62,511 nucleotides of DNA from Isotricha intestinalis (lineage: Eukaryota; Ciliophora; Litostomatea; Vestibuliferida; Isotrichidae): contig JAJJLU010003517.1 of NCBI GenBank assembly GCA_023807065.1, positions 1 through 62,511 on the forward strand, read 5' to 3'. Of this stretch, positions 60,467 through 62,511 are shown piece after piece (the first letter of the stretch is position 1; every line of letters begins with the position of its first letter). The notes beneath the pieces were generated by a model. That model did not search any database, was not told the DNA's origin, and saw nothing but the letters and a program-made list of their open reading frames with translations. Both the position numbers and the translations under genes were made by a program.

Positions 60467-61960
60467 TTATAATTTAAGAAGGGAATATGACTTTCTTAAA
60501 GTTGGTTTTGAATCAGAATTATGTAAAAAATAATAATTTTGAGTTGGATTAAATAAAAAACTAGTATTGATTTTATTAAATCTAGTTTTATTTAAATCTT
60601 TCATTAAACAAATTTTTTTTTTTATCATTTCTTTTGTATTAAAAGAAGTTTTTGTATTAGCAGGACTAAAAGTTGTTTCTAAACTTGTTTGTCCAAAATA
60701 TACTGTTTGAATATTATTTATTTTATCAATATATTTATTTGATATTTTTACATTATTTAAAAATGGTAATATATATTTAATTATTAATATAATTAATGAA
60801 TATTTTTGTTCTGAATTTAATTGTTCAAATTCACATTTTTTTAATTCTTCAACATTCACGTAAATACTTTTTAAATTATCAAAATTTTGATCAGAATAAA
60901 TTTTTTCAAATATTTCATCAAATAGATTTATAATATTATAAAATTTTGAATGAATTGAATCAAGTTTTGCTTTTAAAGTATCATATTTCATTTTTAAAGA
61001 CTCAAGTTCTTTATTTTTATTTATATATTCTTTAGTCAAAGTAATAGTTTTTTCTTTTTTTGAATTATCATTTAAATTTTTAATTTTACGAAAATCATTA
61101 TATGATTTGTGTTTTTTTAAATTATAATTATTATCTATATCAGAACTTCTAGAATTAATTATTTTATGATTAAAAGAATCAATTTTATCAGAAAGAACTT
61201 TAATCATTTTAGAATATTTTTTATTTTTCTCACTTAAGCTTTTTTCAACATTTTGATGAATCTTAATATCACATTTATAATTATCTATTATTCTATCTAA
61301 ATGATCTCTTTGTTTTAAAAGATCTTCAATTTGATATGATTGAAATTCTAATTCTTTCATTAATTCTTTATCATGTAACTTATTTAATTTATGATTTAAA
61401 CTATTTTGAACTGTTGATAAATGTTTTGCGTTAATTCCTCCTTTTCTTAGAAAATCTAACATTCTTTTTTTAATCATAGATAATTTCTTTTCATATTCTA
61501 TTTCTTTTTCTTTCATCCTTTTTTTTTCTTTTTCTTCATATTCTTTTAATTCTTCTTCTAATGAAAGAACTTTATAATATAATAGTTTATTTAATTTTTC
61601 TAATTTACTTGTATTTTCAATTTTACTTTGGTTATTTTCATTAAAATATTTCATTTGTCTAACATCTTTTTCATATTGAACATCATATTCTGATTTATAT
61701 TTTTCAAAATTTGATTTTAATTTTAAATTTTGTTCTTTCAAATCCAATATTTCTTTATCTTTTTTATCAATTTCTTTTTCTAAATTTGTAAATTGAGATT
61801 CTTTAGAAGAAACTAAACTATAAACTGTCTTTAATTTTGAATATTTATTTTGCAAATTTAAATAAGATGTTACTAATTGTTGGTTAGTATCTCTTAAAAT
61901 TTTATTTTCTCTTGCCAAATCATTAATTTGATTATCTAATTTATCTTTATAATCCATCAA
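60467..61960 (-). CDS. Coiled-coil protein of unknown function
   Basis: The 497 residues are predicted coiled coil from about 5 to 290 (long runs of charged heptads, e.g. NQINDLARENKILRDTNQQ and a Lys/Glu stretch near 150), broken by the short globular-looking FLRKGGINAKHLSTVQN. A second helical section (about 310-400) leads to a Ser/Thr/Asn-rich tail with TSFNTKEMIKKKICLMKDL. There is no enzyme motif, membrane span or signal peptide. A centriolar, ciliary or cortical scaffold is possible, but I cannot assign a family. Stop TAA. Confidence 0.6.
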   Translation of the reverse strand: MMDYKDKLDNQINDLARENKILRDTNQQLVTSYLNLQNKYSKLKTVYSLVSSKESQFTNLEKEIDKKDKEILDLKEQNLKLKSNFEKYKSEYDVQYEKDVRQMKYFNENNQSKIENTSKLEKLNKLLYYKVLSLEEELKEYEEKEKKRMKEKEIEYEKKLSMIKKRMLDFLRKGGINAKHLSTVQNSLNHKLNKLHDKELMKELEFQSYQIEDLLKQRDHLDRIIDNYKCDIKIHQNVEKSLSEKNKKYSKMIKVLSDKIDSFNHKIINSRSSDIDNNYNLKKHKSYNDFRKIKNLNDNSKKEKTITLTKEYINKNKELESLKMKYDTLKAKLDSIHSKFYNIINLFDEIFEKIYSDQNFDNLKSIYVNVEELKKCEFEQLNSEQKYSLIILIIKYILPFLNNVKISNKYIDKINNIQTVYFGQTSLETTFSPANTKTSFNTKEMIKKKICLMKDLNKTRFNKINTSFLFNPTQNYYFLHNSDSKPTLRKSYSLLKL

Positions 61961-62511
61961 ATATTATTTAAAAAAATATATATTATTTTTTTTCATAATT
62001 GAAAAACTCATTAAAAAAAAACCATTGTAAAAAAAAAAATTTCAAAAAAAAATAGTTATTTATAGCTGATTTTATTTAATGAATTTTTGAATAATTCTGA
62101 TTTAAATTTATTTATTTAAGCCAATAAATATAATATAAATTTTTTTATAAAATTATTTTGTTTAATTAGTTAGATATTTAATGTTAATAAAGTATCTCAA
62201 AATTCTTTTCCTTTTCATAATTTTTATGAAAAACTTTTCTTTTTTTCTGAAAAAAATATATTATGTAGATTACAATTTTTATCACTTTTAATAAATTTTA
62301 AATGATTTTATTTTATCTTTATCTTAAAAAAACTTTAATATAATCATTTTTTTTCCTTAATTTATATATATATTTTTAATGAAATGAAGAAAAATTAGAT
62401 TGATTATTTTTTATAAAAATATAAAATAGAAATATTTAGATTTTTAGATAATTAACATTTCTAATAATTTTCTTCATTACAAATAATTTTACATCCTTTA
62501 TTTAATCCATA
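61961..62511. other. AT-rich right edge without a recognisable gene
   Basis: About 550 bp upstream of the coiled-coil gene. There are stops in all frames, with no telomere-like tandem repeat, RNA gene or coding remnant, so this edge is not a visible chromosome end. Confidence 0.5.

Overview
This window joins two unrelated kinds of DNA. Positions 1 to about 1375 are moderate-GC bacterial sequence: the 3' end of one coding region, a strong hairpin terminator, and a convergent ABC-transporter solute-binding protein that loses its N-terminus at the junction. From about 1376 to the end the sequence is extremely AT-rich and eukaryotic. The genes are large and mostly uninterrupted, the few introns are 25-32 nt GT...AG, and the content is an IP3-receptor-type channel, SHIPPO (sperm-tail PG-rich) repeat protein, PAS-containing 'tiny macrocysts'-type membrane proteins, EF-hand and cyclic-nucleotide proteins. 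This points to the macronuclear genome of a ciliate. The adjoining gut-type bacterial sequence suggests a rumen or gut ciliate assembled from a mixed sample. Species cannot be named from sequence alone.

Layout. 1.9-9.4 kb: a ten-span membrane protein, a bacterial-type enolase, an annexin broken by a perfect 77-bp tandem duplication, a PH plus permuted NlpC/P60-like protein, and ribosomal protein eL27 with a 32-nt intron. 10-19.8 kb: a 3287-residue IP3-receptor homologue. 19.9-25.7 kb: coiled-coil proteins, a zinc-ribbon protein kinase and a possible lipid-anchored CAP-like protein. 25.9-29.7 kb: a 1286-residue SHIPPO protein built of about 211-residue super-repeats. 29.9-40.8 kb: a cyclic-nucleotide-binding protein, a CAP-domain protein, an ankyrin protein with a 25-nt intron, an unknown protein, a split EF-hand protein and a myeloid-leukemia-factor homologue. 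41-47.4 kb: an island with no intact gene, holding decayed fimbrin and exopolyphosphatase/Prune-type genes and a frameshifted ORF. 48-62 kb: two inverted paralogous PAS membrane proteins flanking a legumain protease, then a coiled-coil protein.

The intact genes fit a calcium, cyclic-nucleotide and cilium/cytoskeleton signalling repertoire (IP3R, annexin, EF-hand, CNBD, PAS, SHIPPO). They are not an operon; both strands are used with short AT-rich spacers. Every intact eukaryotic gene ends in TAA (19) or TAG (2), never TGA.

The most unusual signal is the dead fimbrin gene at 41056-42469. Its true reading frame crosses 13 TAA/TAG codons, all at positions where glutamine is acceptable, and one TGA at a conserved tryptophan position. 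It looks like a gene written in a TAR=Gln ciliate code, decaying inside a genome that uses TAA/TAG as stops.
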